The notes: generated from the letters alone by a model not told the origin. 64,000 nt of DNA from Flavobacteriaceae bacterium (GCA_021648755.1 JAKISG010000006.1:28155-92154), one strand, 5' to 3'. Positions 1 to 9,172 are shown, counted from the stretch's first letter. Made by a program: numbers and translations.

Positions 1-722
1 GAATTGTCTAATATTTTCGGTGTTAATTTTACATTACCAGGCCTGTAAACGCCATGTACATTTCCGAAAGATGCTGCAATTGTAAAACGGTTACTTATTT
101 TTTTTAATTCTTCATAGGCATAAGCAACCTCTCTCGGCTGTGTATATAATTTTGAAATATCAATATCTGTATTATCAACACCATCTTCTTCTCCTCCAGT
201 AATGCCCAATTCTATTTCTAGAGTCATACCTATTTTATCCATTCTTTCTAAATACCGTTTACAAATTTCAATATTTTCTTCTATGGGTTCTTCTGATAAA
301 TCAATCATATGCGAACTATATAGCGGCACACCATTTTTTTTATAAAATCGCTCTCCGGCATCTAATAAACCATCAATCCAAGGTAATAATTTTTTTGCAC
401 AATGATCTGTATGTAAAATTACAGGCACACCATATTCTTTGGCTAATAGATGCACGTGTTTGGCTCCTACAATGCTTCCTGCAATTACTGCTTTTTGGTT
501 TTCATTCGCTAAACTTTTACCAGCATTAAAATAACCTCCACCATTTGAAAACTGGATGATAACAGGCGCATTAACTAATCTTGCAGTTTCTAAAACTGCA
601 TTTATGGTGTTATTACCTATTACATTTGCAGCAGGTAAAGCAAATTTTTTTGCTTTTGCTAACTTAAATATTTCTTGAACGGCATCTCCGCTCACTACTC
701 CTGCCTTTATAGTATGTTTCAT
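1..722 (-). CDS. fbaA: Class II fructose-bisphosphate aldolase (3' end outside window)
   Basis: Zinc-dependent aldolase that interconverts fructose 1,6-bisphosphate with DHAP and glyceraldehyde 3-phosphate in glycolysis and gluconeogenesis, in the cytosol. The first 240 codons are visible; the frame is still open at base 1, so about a third of the usual ~355 residues (E. coli/yeast type) is missing. The protein begins MKHTIKAGVVSGDAV. It shows the metal and substrate motifs HTDHC, SHMIDLSEEP, the acidic stretch EIELGITGGEEDGV and FGNVHGVYRPGN, all typical of class II enzymes. The ATG at 720-722 follows a -7 promoter element by about 22 bases, which supports this start. It stands alone at the window edge, next to a transposase relic on the other strand. 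Identity is secure; only the C-terminal part is unseen. Confidence 0.95.
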   Translation of the reverse strand, partial: MKHTIKAGVVSGDAVQEIFKLAKAKKFALPAANVIGNNTINAVLETARLVNAPVIIQFSNGGGYFNAGKSLANENQKAVIAGSIVGAKHVHLLAKEYGVPVILHTDHCAKKLLPWIDGLLDAGERFYKKNGVPLYSSHMIDLSEEPIEENIEICKRYLERMDKIGMTLEIELGITGGEEDGVDNTDIDISKLYTQPREVAYAYEELKKISNRFTIAASFGNVHGVYRPGNVKLTPKILDN

Positions 723-744
723 TATTAGTTTTAATTAAAGATTA

Positions 745-752
745 CAAAAATA
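745..752 (-). promoter_or_regulatory. -7 element of the aldolase gene
   Basis: Read on the minus strand this is TATTTTTG, a match to the Bacteroidetes -7 consensus TAnnTTTG, 22 bases before the aldolase ATG. No TTG is seen at the -33 position. Confidence 0.5.
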
Positions 753-1020
753 AGAAAAAGAAATACGAATTAATGCGAATTTTTAAAAATTCATATAGTT
801 TTATTTGGTATAATTCTATTTTAACTTTATTTTTTTTTGATAAAATAAGGTTCTTGTTTTATATTTGGATCGATAAATATTTTTAACTAAGACAGTCAGT
901 AAATAAATACTTGTTTGTGACCTAATCCCTAGAATACTTTTTACAAGTTCGTAATTTGTTTTTAAATTTACATTGGCGTTAATTATCTTGTCTATTTCTT
1001 TTTCATCTTAAGAAGTAAGT
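753..1020. other. Intergenic stretch without a recognisable gene
   Basis: No open frame here looks coding on either strand. The only structure seen is an AT-rich hairpin with arms at 825-833 and 842-850 (nine pairs, one of them G-U). With the transposase relic that follows, this gap is probably the scar of an old insertion. Confidence 0.5.
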
Positions 1021-1201
1021 TCTTTTTAAACTATTTATTAAGACGAGAATTAAAAGTTAAAACACCTTATGATGCAGTCAAAAAATGGTATGAATTGGAC
1101 GAAAAAATATTTAAAACAAATCCAACAGATTTTAAAAATAAAATATTAACTTTGAAAAACTTAACAGGTTGAAAAAGAACAACAACCTTTTGAAACTTAA
1201 C
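1021..1201 (+). pseudogene. C-terminal relic of an IS481-like transposase
   Basis: One frame reads FFLNYLLRRELKVKTPYDAV and continues through KKWYELDEKIF to a stop at 1171-1173. A +1 shift near 1169 continues VEKEQQPFET to a stop at 1199-1201. The phrase K-TP-DAV-KWYELD and an ending like EQQPFET resemble, from memory, the C-terminus of IS481/rve-type transposases common in Flavobacteria. There is no start codon, an in-frame stop lies just upstream at 1009, and the catalytic DDE core is absent, so this can only be a remnant. No terminal inverted repeats were found. The Lrp/AsnC gene starts 16 bases downstream. Assignment to IS481 is from recollection, not from a search. Confidence 0.55.
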
Positions 1202-1217
1202 AAGTTAGAATTAAAGA

Positions 1218-1682
1218 ATGAATAAAAAAAAATTTCAAATTGACGGCATAGATAAAATTATACTAAAACATTTAGTACAAGACGCAAGAACACCAATATT
1301 AAAAATAGCAAGAGATGTTGGTGTATCTGGAGCTGCAATTCATCAACGCTTACGTAAATTAGAAGCAAGCGGTTTAATTGCAGGTTCAAAGTTTGTTTTA
1401 AACCCTAAAATTTTAGGTTACAAATCATTAGCTTTTGTGGGTATATTTTTAGATGTTTCAATACAATACAAAGAAGCAATAAAACGCTTAAAAGAAATAG
1501 ACGAAGTCATAGAAAGTCATTACACAACAGGTAATTATGCAATTTTTATAAAAATTTTATGTAGAGATAATGAGCATTTAATGCAAGTTTTAAATCATAA
1601 AATTCAAAAAATAAATGGCGTTGCACGTACCGAAACCTTTATTTCTTTAGATCAACAAATTGATAGACAAGTTAAAATTTAA
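1218..1682 (+). CDS. Lrp/AsnC family transcriptional regulator
   Basis: DNA-binding regulator of 154 residues, the usual length of the Lrp/AsnC family. An N-terminal winged helix-turn-helix covers about residues 8-60 (IARDVGVSGAAIHQRLRKLE), followed by an RAM/AsnC ligand-sensing, oligomerising domain from about 70 to 150 (VGIFLDV, TTGNYAIFIKI). Family members usually sense amino acids and control their metabolism; the ligand cannot be read from sequence. The ATG at 1218 gives a standard N-terminus. It lies just downstream of a transposase relic and about 200 bases before atpD on the same strand. A -7 element in that gap suggests atpD is transcribed separately. I saw no clear promoter for this gene. 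Confidence 0.9.
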   Translation: MNKKKFQIDGIDKIILKHLVQDARTPILKIARDVGVSGAAIHQRLRKLEASGLIAGSKFVLNPKILGYKSLAFVGIFLDVSIQYKEAIKRLKEIDEVIESHYTTGNYAIFIKILCRDNEHLMQVLNHKIQKINGVARTETFISLDQQIDRQVKI

Positions 1683-1811
1683 TAAGATTATTTACTCGTT
1701 AAAATTAAACTTTGCATCTTGTGACAGTAAAGCTTCTTTTACCTTTTACTCGACAATGATTTTTTATAGTTTTTTCTCAAAAAAAATTTTTAATTATTAA
1801 TAAAATATACC

Positions 1812-1819
1812 TAAATTTG
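1812..1819 (+). promoter_or_regulatory. -7 element of atpDC
   Basis: TAAATTTG matches TAnnTTTG. It lies 60 bases before the atpD ATG, in the gap after the Lrp/AsnC gene. The -33 region is only T-rich. Confidence 0.5.
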
Positions 1820-1879
1820 CACCTTGAAAATTAGAATAAGAATCTTTGATTTTCTTTCATTTAATTTAAACGACAAAAA

Positions 1880-3388
1880 ATGACAAAAGCAGTTGGTAAA
1901 ATTTCTCAAATTATTGGTCCCGTAGTTGATGTTGAGTTTACATCAGGAGCAGAACTTCCAAGAATTTATGATGCACTAGAAATAACTAAGAAAGACGGTA
2001 CAATTATCGTGCTAGAAGTACAACAGCATATAGGTGAAGATACAGTTAAAACAATTGCAATGGACTCTACTGATGGTATCAGTAGAGGGCATGAAGTGGT
2101 TGCAACAGGTAACCCAATTAAAATACCAATTGGAGATGCTATTTACGGTCGTTTGTTTAATGTAAATGGAGACCCTATTGATGGTTTAAAAGCATTACCA
2201 AAAGATGGTAAAAATGGTTTACCAATTCATAGACAACCTCCAAAATTTGAAGATTTATCAACGGCAACTGAAGTTTTATTTACAGGTATTAAAGTAATTG
2301 ATTTGATTGAGCCATATGCAAAAGGAGGTAAGATTGGATTATTTGGTGGTGCAGGAGTTGGTAAAACAGTATTAATTCAAGAATTAATCAATAATATAGC
2401 TAAAGGACATGGAGGTTTATCTGTATTTGCAGGAGTTGGTGAAAGAACTCGTGAAGGTAATGATTTACTACGTGAAATGTTAGAATCAGGTATTATAAAA
2501 TACGGTGAAGAATTTGACAAATCTATGGAAGAAGGAGGATGGGATTTAGATAAAGTTGATATGTCTGCTTTAAAAGAATCTAAACTTACTTTCGTATTTG
2601 GTCAAATGAACGAACCACCAGGAGCAAGAGCAAGAGTTGCATTATCTGGTTTAGCAATTGCTGAATATTTTAGAGATGGCGCAGGTGATGGTCAAGGAAA
2701 AGACATCTTATTTTTTATTGACAATATTTTTAGGTTTACACAGGCAGGTTCTGAGGTATCTGCATTATTAGGACGTATGCCCTCAGCAGTAGGCTACCAA
2801 CCTACATTAGCCACCGAAATGGGGACAATGCAAGAACGTATTACTTCTACAAAAACAGGTTCTATTACATCTGTACAAGCAGTATATGTGCCTGCAGATG
2901 ATTTAACAGATCCAGCACCAGCAACAACCTTTGCACATCTAGATGCAACAACAGTACTATCTCGTAAAATTGCAGAATTAGGAATTTATCCTGCCGTTGA
3001 CCCGTTAGATTCTACTTCAAGAATTTTAAATAGAGAAATTTTAGGTGATGAGCATTATGATACAGCACAAAAAGTAAAAGAGACTTTACAAAAATATAAA
3101 GAATTACAAGATATTATTGCGATTCTTGGTATGGAAGAATTATCTGAAGAAGATAAATTGATTGTACACAGAGCAAGACGAGTACAACGTTTCTTATCAC
3201 AACCATTTCATGTTGCAGAACAATTTACAGGTATTCCAGGAGTTTTAGTAGATATCAAAGACACAATTAAAGGGTTTAATATGATTATGGATGGTGAATT
3301 AGATAAATACCCAGAAGCAGCATTTAATCTTAGAGGCTCTATACAAGATGCTATCGACGCAGGAGAAAAAATGTTAGCGGAAGTATAG
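1880..3388 (+). CDS. atpD: F1F0 ATP synthase subunit beta
   Basis: Catalytic beta subunit of the F1 sector, which makes ATP on the inner face of the cytoplasmic membrane using the ion gradient. Visible motifs are the Walker A loop GGAGVGKT at residues 156-163, the catalytic glutamate in GVGERTREGN (E188) and the alpha/beta signature PAVDPLDSTS. At 502 residues it is longer than the ~460-480 of proteobacterial homologues; the extra part, around residues 205-235, is an insertion I expect in Bacteroidetes. The next gene is atpC, 58 bases downstream. Subunits a, c, b, delta, alpha and gamma are not in the window, matching the split atp arrangement of this phylum. Confidence 0.98.
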   Translation: MTKAVGKISQIIGPVVDVEFTSGAELPRIYDALEITKKDGTIIVLEVQQHIGEDTVKTIAMDSTDGISRGHEVVATGNPIKIPIGDAIYGRLFNVNGDPIDGLKALPKDGKNGLPIHRQPPKFEDLSTATEVLFTGIKVIDLIEPYAKGGKIGLFGGAGVGKTVLIQELINNIAKGHGGLSVFAGVGERTREGNDLLREMLESGIIKYGEEFDKSMEEGGWDLDKVDMSALKESKLTFVFGQMNEPPGARARVALSGLAIAEYFRDGAGDGQGKDILFFIDNIFRFTQAGSEVSALLGRMPSAVGYQPTLATEMGTMQERITSTKTGSITSVQAVYVPADDLTDPAPATTFAHLDATTVLSRKIAELGIYPAVDPLDSTSRILNREILGDEHYDTAQKVKETLQKYKELQDIIAILGMEELSEEDKLIVHRARRVQRFLSQPFHVAEQFTGIPGVLVDIKDTIKGFNMIMDGELDKYPEAAFNLRGSIQDAIDAGEKMLAEV

Positions 3389-3446
3389 TAATTGTTTACT
3401 CAATACGGCAAACTGAATACTACACAAACACCGAAAACTAAACAAT

Positions 3447-3725
3447 ATGCAATTAGAAATAGTATCACCAGAAGCAATATTATTACAAGCAGAAGTAACA
3501 TCCGTTTACGTACCAGGAATTAACGGTAATTTCGAAATGTTAAATAATCACGCACCAATTGTATCTTTATTAAAAAAAGGAATCGTTAAAATAAAAGGCA
3601 CTATTAAAATTGATGAAGCATTTCAAGATAAATTCACTAAAGTTGATGCAAATTATACACATTTAGAAATTAAATCTGGAACTATAGAAATGAGTGAAAA
3701 TAAAGTCATTATTTTGATAGATTAA
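3447..3725 (+). CDS. atpC: F1F0 ATP synthase subunit epsilon, short form
   Basis: Epsilon subunit of the F1 central stalk, which couples rotor to catalytic head. The protein of 92 residues covers only the N-terminal beta-sandwich (MQLEIVSPE, VTSVYVPGINGNFEML, NNHAPIVSLL). The C-terminal two-helix hairpin that inhibits ATP hydrolysis in E. coli and Bacillus is absent. Short epsilon subunits of this size are normal in Bacteroidetes, so this is not read as truncation. It follows atpD by 58 bases and is presumably co-transcribed with it. The gap contains an ACTGAA-type sequence also seen before nqrE. No terminator is obvious after the stop. Confidence 0.93.
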   Translation: MQLEIVSPEAILLQAEVTSVYVPGINGNFEMLNNHAPIVSLLKKGIVKIKGTIKIDEAFQDKFTKVDANYTHLEIKSGTIEMSENKVIILID

Positions 3726-3776
3726 TCAAGATAAACTCATTTCTTCTAGAACCTTTAATTTAACTTATTAAGCCTA

Positions 3777-4343
3777 ATGATTCAGATAGGTAAAACCATA
3801 GTTTCAGAAGAGATTATTAAAAAAGAATTTATTTGTAACCTTTCGAGATGTAAAGGACAATGTTGCATTGATGGTGATGCAGGAGCACCCTTAGAAGAAA
3901 AAGAGTTACAAATAATGCGCGATATTTACCCAAAAGTAAAACCATTTATGCGCGCATTAGGTATTACAGAAGTTGAAAAAAAAGGCACTTATACAACCAA
4001 TGAAGAGGGCAAACACGAAACTACTTTAATAAATGATGCAGATTGTGTCTATGTAATTTATGATGATAAAACGGTAGCATTTTGTGCTATTGAAGCAGCT
4101 TACAACCAAGGAAAAATAACATTTAAAAAACCCATCTCTTGCCATTTATACCCTGTGCGAGTTCAAGATTATTCCGAATTTTCTGCAGTAAACTATAACG
4201 AACGGTCTATTTGCGATGATGCCTGTTCTTTAGGAGTAGAATTACAAGTGCCTATTTACAAGTTTGTAAGGCAAGCATTGGTTCTAAAATTTGGACAAAA
4301 CTGGTATCAAGAATTAGAACTGGCTGCTAAAAATTTGCAATAG
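3777..4343 (+). CDS. DUF3109 family cysteine-rich protein
   Basis: Cytosolic protein of 188 residues with nine cysteines: C20, C25, C29 and C30 near the N-terminus (CNLSRCKGQCC), then C90, C103, C122, C146 and C150. The spacing resembles the YkgJ/DUF3109 family, in which the cysteines are thought to bind zinc or an Fe-S cluster. The motif KKPISCHLYPVR in the second half is also family-typical. No signal peptide or membrane segment is present. It lies 51 bases after atpC on the same strand, so it may be read through from the atp promoter. It is convergent with lpxB, with a hairpin between them. The biochemical role is unknown. Confidence 0.85.
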   Translation: MIQIGKTIVSEEIIKKEFICNLSRCKGQCCIDGDAGAPLEEKELQIMRDIYPKVKPFMRALGITEVEKKGTYTTNEEGKHETTLINDADCVYVIYDDKTVAFCAIEAAYNQGKITFKKPISCHLYPVRVQDYSEFSAVNYNERSICDDACSLGVELQVPIYKFVRQALVLKFGQNWYQELELAAKNLQ

Positions 4344-4391
4344 ACTTACAAGTAATGAAATTTACTGAAAAGAATAATTTTATTATTGTCA

Positions 4392-4409
4392 TTTCCGAGA
4401 AATCGGAAA
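4392..4409. repeat. Short perfect hairpin with a GAAA loop
   Basis: TTTCCGA (4392-4398) pairs perfectly with TCGGAAA (4403-4409) across a GAAA tetraloop. It sits in the convergent gap between the DUF3109 gene and lpxB. Neither side has a clean T-run, so it is a poor intrinsic terminator. The surrounding phrase GTCATTTCCGAGAAATCGG resembles intergenic palindromic repeats that I recall from Flavobacteria. Confidence 0.5.
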
Positions 4410-4471
4410 ATCTATATTATTATTTAAACGAATTCTCACTTTCGTGTGAAAGACATTGATTATTATTAAAT

Positions 4472-5581
4472 TTATTGATTATTACTAACAATTAATTTTG
4501 CAGCATTTTTACTAGCACCTTTTCCGCCTAATTTAGTTTCTAACTCAAAATAATCATTAAATAATAATCCTCTTTTTTCTGCATTTAGAATTAATTGCAA
4601 TTCATTTTCTAAACGGTTTTCATTAAAATCGTTTTGAATTAATTCAGTCACTACTTCTCTATCTAAAATTAGGTTTACTAAAGAAATATATTTTATAGTT
4701 ATAATACGTTTGGCAATTTGATACGAAATATTACTACCTTTATAACAAACTATTTGTGGTACTTTAAATAAAGCTGTTTCTAAAGTAGCCGTACCAGAAG
4801 TAACTAATGCAGCATAAGAAACAGAAAGTAAATCGTAGGTTTTATTGGCTATAAAAGCAATAGATTGTCCTTTTATAAACTGCTGATAAAATTGAAATTG
4901 ATGACTTGGTGCGCCAGCAATTACAAACTGATAATTGGGAAATTTATCAATCATTTTTAACATCACTGAAAGCATTTTTGTTATTTCTTGCTTTCTGCTT
5001 CCTGGTAATAATGCAATGATTGGTTTATCATTTAATAGGTGTTCTTCTCTAAATGCTAATTCATCTATTGGTACTCTATCTGCAATAGCATCTATTAATG
5101 GGTGTCCAACAAAAGTTACATCATAATTGTACTTTTTATAAAATTCTTTTTCAAACGGAAGTATAACATACATAGCATCTATATCTCGTTTTATTTTTTT
5201 TACACGCCCTGCTCTTGAAGCCCAAACTTGTGGAGAAATGTAATAATTAGTTTTAAACCCTTTCTGCTTTGCCCATTTGGCAATTCGTAAATTAAAGCCT
5301 GAATAATCAATAAAAATAATAATATTAGGATTAAAATCAGCAATATTTTTTTTACAAAAAGCAATATTTTTAAAAATGGCATTTAAATTCATTACCACTT
5401 CAATAAAGCCCATAAACGATAACTCTTTATAGTGTTTTATTAAAATTCCACCAGTATTTTTCATTAAATCGCCACCCCAAAAATGAATTTCGGCATTTTT
5501 ATCTTCTTTAAAAATGGCCTTCATTAAGTTTGAACCGTGTAAATCTCCTGACGCTTCGCCTGCTATGATATAATATTTCAC
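4472..5581 (-). CDS. lpxB: Lipid-A-disaccharide synthase
   Basis: GT19 glycosyltransferase joining UDP-2,3-diacylglucosamine to lipid X to form the tetraacyl disaccharide of lipid A, at the cytosolic face of the inner membrane. Residue landmarks are GEASGD (8-13), ISPQVWA (115-121), FVGHPLID and the donor-site stretch LLPGSRKQEI (191-200). At 369 residues the length is normal for the family. The ATG at 5579-5581 follows a -7 element by about 30 bases, suggesting its own transcript. It shows that the organism makes a Gram-negative outer membrane with lipid A. It is convergent with the DUF3109 gene. Nothing looks damaged. Confidence 0.96.
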   Translation of the reverse strand: MKYYIIAGEASGDLHGSNLMKAIFKEDKNAEIHFWGGDLMKNTGGILIKHYKELSFMGFIEVVMNLNAIFKNIAFCKKNIADFNPNIIIFIDYSGFNLRIAKWAKQKGFKTNYYISPQVWASRAGRVKKIKRDIDAMYVILPFEKEFYKKYNYDVTFVGHPLIDAIADRVPIDELAFREEHLLNDKPIIALLPGSRKQEITKMLSVMLKMIDKFPNYQFVIAGAPSHQFQFYQQFIKGQSIAFIANKTYDLLSVSYAALVTSGTATLETALFKVPQIVCYKGSNISYQIAKRIITIKYISLVNLILDREVVTELIQNDFNENRLENELQLILNAEKRGLLFNDYFELETKLGGKGASKNAAKLIVSNNQ

Positions 5582-5612
5582 TTAATTCTATTTATATTTT
5601 TATATACTTTGA

Positions 5613-5620
5613 CAAAAATA
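5613..5620 (-). promoter_or_regulatory. -7 element of lpxB
   Basis: TATTTTTG on the minus strand, about 30 bases before the lpxB ATG. A TTG lies upstream, but only 15 bases from the element, shorter than the usual 19-21. Confidence 0.45.
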
Positions 5621-5758
5621 CAAAAAATGATTTTGCAAAAGGTATTTCGAAAAATCACTATTATTACAAACAAAGAAAGTTTATTGAAGTTGATTTCAAT
5701 AAACTTTAATTCAAACTTTTAAACATATAAGATTCAAGAGTTTTACCAACTAACCCGA

Positions 5759-6589
5759 TTAACTTTTATGTTCATAAACATGTATATCTCTTTGTGGAAA
5801 TGGTATTTCGATACCTGCTTCATCTAGTGCAATTTTACATTCTTCTAGCGTATCAAAATATACATCCCAATATTTTACTGGTGTTGTCCAAGGTCTAACC
5901 GCTAAATTTATAGAACTATCTGCAAGTTCTTTAACATTAACTGTTGGTGCTGGAGTTTTTAAAATATTTGAGTTTTTTTTCATAACATCTAATAATATTT
6001 TTTTTGCTTTTTTAATATCTGCATTATAAGAAATACCAATAATTAAATCTACTCTAAACTTTCCTTTAGCAGAAAAATTAATTATATTGCCATTAGACAT
6101 TGCGCCGTTAGGAATAAAGGCTGTTTTATTACTTGGTGTTAATAAAACGGTATTAAAAATTTGAATTTCTTGTACTTCTCCAAAAACACCTTGTGCTTCT
6201 ATCAAATCACCAACCTTAAAAGGTTTAAAAATCATGATAATTGCTCCACCTGCAAAATTACCTAGAGACCCTTGTAAAGCCATACCAATTGCAAAAGCCA
6301 TTGCCCCAATTGTTGCAACTAACATAGACTCTTTTACGATTCCTAATTTCATAATAGTTGCTAAAATTACTGCAAATTTCATAACCATTTTAAGTAAATT
6401 TAATGAAAAACTTGTTAAAGTTTCATCTACTTTTAGACGGCTCATTAATCTTTTTAACAATTTAGAAATTACTTTTACTAGCCAAAAACCAATGATTAGA
6501 ATACCTAACGCTATTAAGATTCTTGGTATAAATTCAATTCCCCAATTAATAAATTTATCTAAATAAATTTGGGCTATTTTTTTATCCAT
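5759..6589 (-). CDS. Small-conductance mechanosensitive channel (MscS family)
   Basis: Homoheptameric inner-membrane channel that opens on membrane tension and protects against hypo-osmotic shock. The 276 residues show the MscS core: TM1 at about 19-41, TM2 at about 66-85, and pore helix TM3 from about 90 to 121 with the Gly/Ala-rich packing pattern GAMAFAIGMALQGSLGNFAG. A cytosolic beta domain follows (KVGDLIEAQGVFGEVQEI, FIPNGAMSNGNIINFS), then an alpha/beta C-terminal domain. Length is close to E. coli MscS (286). It is a single gene with its own -7 element, lying between lpxB and the MMPL exporter. Confidence 0.94.
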   Translation of the reverse strand: MDKKIAQIYLDKFINWGIEFIPRILIALGILIIGFWLVKVISKLLKRLMSRLKVDETLTSFSLNLLKMVMKFAVILATIMKLGIVKESMLVATIGAMAFAIGMALQGSLGNFAGGAIIMIFKPFKVGDLIEAQGVFGEVQEIQIFNTVLLTPSNKTAFIPNGAMSNGNIINFSAKGKFRVDLIIGISYNADIKKAKKILLDVMKKNSNILKTPAPTVNVKELADSSINLAVRPWTTPVKYWDVYFDTLEECKIALDEAGIEIPFPQRDIHVYEHKS

Positions 6590-6612
6590 TTTTTAAACTT
6601 TTTAAGAAAAAA

Positions 6613-6620
6613 CAAAATTA
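6613..6620 (-). promoter_or_regulatory. -7 element of the MscS channel gene
   Basis: TAATTTTG on the minus strand, 23 bases before the ATG. No well-spaced TTG is seen. Confidence 0.4.
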
Positions 6621-6695
6621 GATATAATTTTACTTCAAATCGTTTTTTTTTGATAAAAAATGAATTTAGGTAGAATTTAAAAATGTACAACTTTG

Positions 6696-9056
6696 TTATT
6701 CTTCTTTTGGCAGTACTTTTATTTTTGGTTCAATAAAAGTTTTTTCATTGGCTATCTTCCGTTCAAATGAAAGTAATAATGCAGGTAATAAAACTAAATT
6801 GGAAACCATTGCAAAAAGTAATGTAATAGATACTAACCCTCCAAGTGCAATTGTACCACCAAAACTAGAAAACATAAATATTAAAAAACCAAAGAAAAGC
6901 ACAATTGAAGTATAAAACATACTAACACCAGTTTCTTTTATAGCATTGTAAACTGATTTTCTAACACGCCAATTATTCGCTTGTAATTCTTGTCTGTATT
7001 TTGCTAAAAAATGAATGGTATCATCTACCGATATTCCAAAAGCAATACTAAATACCAATATGGTAGATGGTTTTATTGGGACACCTAAATAACCCATTAA
7101 CCCTGCTGTAAAAAGTAATGGTAATACATTTGGAATTAAAGAAATTAATATCATTTTAAAAGATCTAAACATCCATGCCATAAACAATGCAATTAGAATA
7201 ATTGCTAAACCTAATGAAACGGTAAGGTTTTTTACTAAATAAGTAGTTCCTTTTAAGAATACTAAAGCTTTACCTGTCATAGTAATTTCATAATTTTTTT
7301 TAGGAAAGTACTTTTTAACTTTTGCAGAAAGTCGCTCTTCAATACGATCCATTTTATCAGTACCAATATCTTTCATATAGGTTGTCATTCTTGCATAACG
7401 ACCAGTAGAATCGACAAAACTATTTAACATATTTGTATTTGTGTTTGAGTTTTTTACATAAGAAAGAATATAATTTTTCTCACCAGTAGTTGGCAATTGA
7501 AAAAACTTAGGGTTCCCTTTATAATAGGCTTGTTTAGAATATTTTACTAAATTTAAAATAGATAGCATAGGTGATAGTTCTTCTATTTCATCAATAACCT
7601 CTTCTATTTTATTCATTCTTTTTAGCGTAGATAATTTCATAACTCCTTTTGGCTTTTTAGTATCTACCAAAATTTCTAAAGCCATAATACCACCAAATTC
7701 TTTTTCAAAAAACTTAATGTCTTTATAAAATTCTTCTTCTTTCGGCATATCTTCTATCAAACTACCAGAAACACGAATCATATAAACGCCTATAATACTA
7801 ACAATAATTAAAATAAAAGTAACAATATAAATACTAATTTTTTGGTGCTTTACCGTATTAACCATCCAATTTACAATATTGTTAATCCATTTTTTTTCTA
7901 AATGTTTTAAATGTTTTTCTTTGGGTTTTGGTAAAAAACTATATATAATAGGTATGATTAATAAGGACAAAATAAAAATTGCCATAATATTAATTGATGC
8001 AATAATACCAAATTCATTTAACACTTTAGATTTGGTAAAAATAAAAGTTGCAAAACCACTTGCCGTTGTTAAATTGGTCATTAATGTAGCATTGCCTATT
8101 TTTGATATTACTCTTTGTAATGATTTTGCTTGATTGCCATGATTTTTAATTTCTTGTTGGTATTTATGTATTAAAAATACGCAATTTGGCACGCCAATTA
8201 CAATAATTAATGGTGGAATTAAAGCAGTTAATACCGAGACTTCATAACCCAACCAACCAATAATACCAAAGGCCCAAATTACACCAATAGTTACTACAGT
8301 TAAAGTGATGAGCGTCGCTCTAAAAGACCTAAAAAAAAAGAAAAATATTAAAGCAGTAATACCTAATGCGGCAAATACAAAAAACGACATTTCATTTTGT
8401 ATATTTTGTGAATTTAGAGTTCTAACATAAGGCATACCAGACACATATACGTTTACAGCATTCTCTTTTTCAAAGGCTTCAATTTCTGGTATTAATTTAT
8501 TAATAATAAAATTCTTTCGTATTTTAGTATTAATAATATCTTTTTTAATATAAACAGCAGTCCTAATTGTACCCGTTTCTTTATTAAATAACAAGTTATT
8601 ATAAAATGGTAAATTGGTAAATAAATTTTCGGTAATTTTTTTTACTTCAGCATCTGTTTTTGGTTTTTTTTCGTAAAGAGGTTTTGCAATAAACTTTTTA
8701 TTCCGTTTATCTTTTGTGAGTTTTTTAATATCGCTTATAGAAACGGTATATTCAACTTCGAGGAAACTGTCTATTTTTTTGGCAAACTTATTCCAGTTAT
8801 TAAAGGTTTTTGCTGTAAGCATTGCCGAATCTTTTACGGCTAGTATGACAAGATTACCTTCTTCCCCAAAAATTTCTAAAAATTTATCGTAAGTTTTATT
8901 TACTTCATGATTGCTCGGTAATAAATTTGCTTCGGTATGAGAAAAACGGATGTTTTTAGATTGTAATACTAAAAAATAAGTTATTGCTACTAATAGCAAT
9001 AATATAATATATTTCCCTTTTAAGATCACTCTAGAGACGACCGTCCAAAAACTCAT
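6696..9056 (-). CDS. MMPL/RND-superfamily transporter (HAE-3-like)
   Basis: Inner-membrane exporter with the duplicated RND plan: one N-terminal helix, a large periplasmic loop and a helix bundle, then the same again (second loop roughly residues 430-610). The bundles contain the conserved TM4-like stretches IPPLIIVIGVPNCVFLIHKY and ILVFSIAFGISVDDTIHFL, typical of MMPL/HAE-3 proteins that move lipids or hydrophobic compounds. An ATG at 9116 would add 20 residues, but the -7 element at 9081-9088 lies inside that extension, so the start at 9056 (MSFWTVVSRV) is preferred, giving 785 residues. No periplasmic adaptor or outer-membrane partner gene is adjacent, as is usual for this subfamily. The substrate is unknown. 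Confidence 0.9.
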   Translation of the reverse strand: MSFWTVVSRVILKGKYIILLLLVAITYFLVLQSKNIRFSHTEANLLPSNHEVNKTYDKFLEIFGEEGNLVILAVKDSAMLTAKTFNNWNKFAKKIDSFLEVEYTVSISDIKKLTKDKRNKKFIAKPLYEKKPKTDAEVKKITENLFTNLPFYNNLLFNKETGTIRTAVYIKKDIINTKIRKNFIINKLIPEIEAFEKENAVNVYVSGMPYVRTLNSQNIQNEMSFFVFAALGITALIFFFFFRSFRATLITLTVVTIGVIWAFGIIGWLGYEVSVLTALIPPLIIVIGVPNCVFLIHKYQQEIKNHGNQAKSLQRVISKIGNATLMTNLTTASGFATFIFTKSKVLNEFGIIASINIMAIFILSLLIIPIIYSFLPKPKEKHLKHLEKKWINNIVNWMVNTVKHQKISIYIVTFILIIVSIIGVYMIRVSGSLIEDMPKEEEFYKDIKFFEKEFGGIMALEILVDTKKPKGVMKLSTLKRMNKIEEVIDEIEELSPMLSILNLVKYSKQAYYKGNPKFFQLPTTGEKNYILSYVKNSNTNTNMLNSFVDSTGRYARMTTYMKDIGTDKMDRIEERLSAKVKKYFPKKNYEITMTGKALVFLKGTTYLVKNLTVSLGLAIILIALFMAWMFRSFKMILISLIPNVLPLLFTAGLMGYLGVPIKPSTILVFSIAFGISVDDTIHFLAKYRQELQANNWRVRKSVYNAIKETGVSMFYTSIVLFFGFLIFMFSSFGGTIALGGLVSITLLFAMVSNLVLLPALLLSFERKIANEKTFIEPKIKVLPKEE

Positions 9057-9080
9057 TATAGTTAAATTATTAATTACAAA

Positions 9081-9088
9081 CAAAGATA
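9081..9088 (-). promoter_or_regulatory. -7 element of the MMPL exporter gene
   Basis: TATCTTTG on the minus strand, 24 bases before the ATG at 9056. Its position inside the longer possible reading frame decides the start codon. Confidence 0.5.
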
Positions 9089-9172
9089 TTAATTTATTCT
9101 GATATTTTAGAAGCACTTCATTTAATAATAAGTATATTTGTAAGTATTAAAGTGTTTTTTAAAAAATATGCT

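Noticed and set aside
9057..9116. Longer start for the MMPL exporter
   Set aside because: The -7 element at 9081-9088 lies inside the extension, so it would not be transcribed; the shorter start also fits the family.
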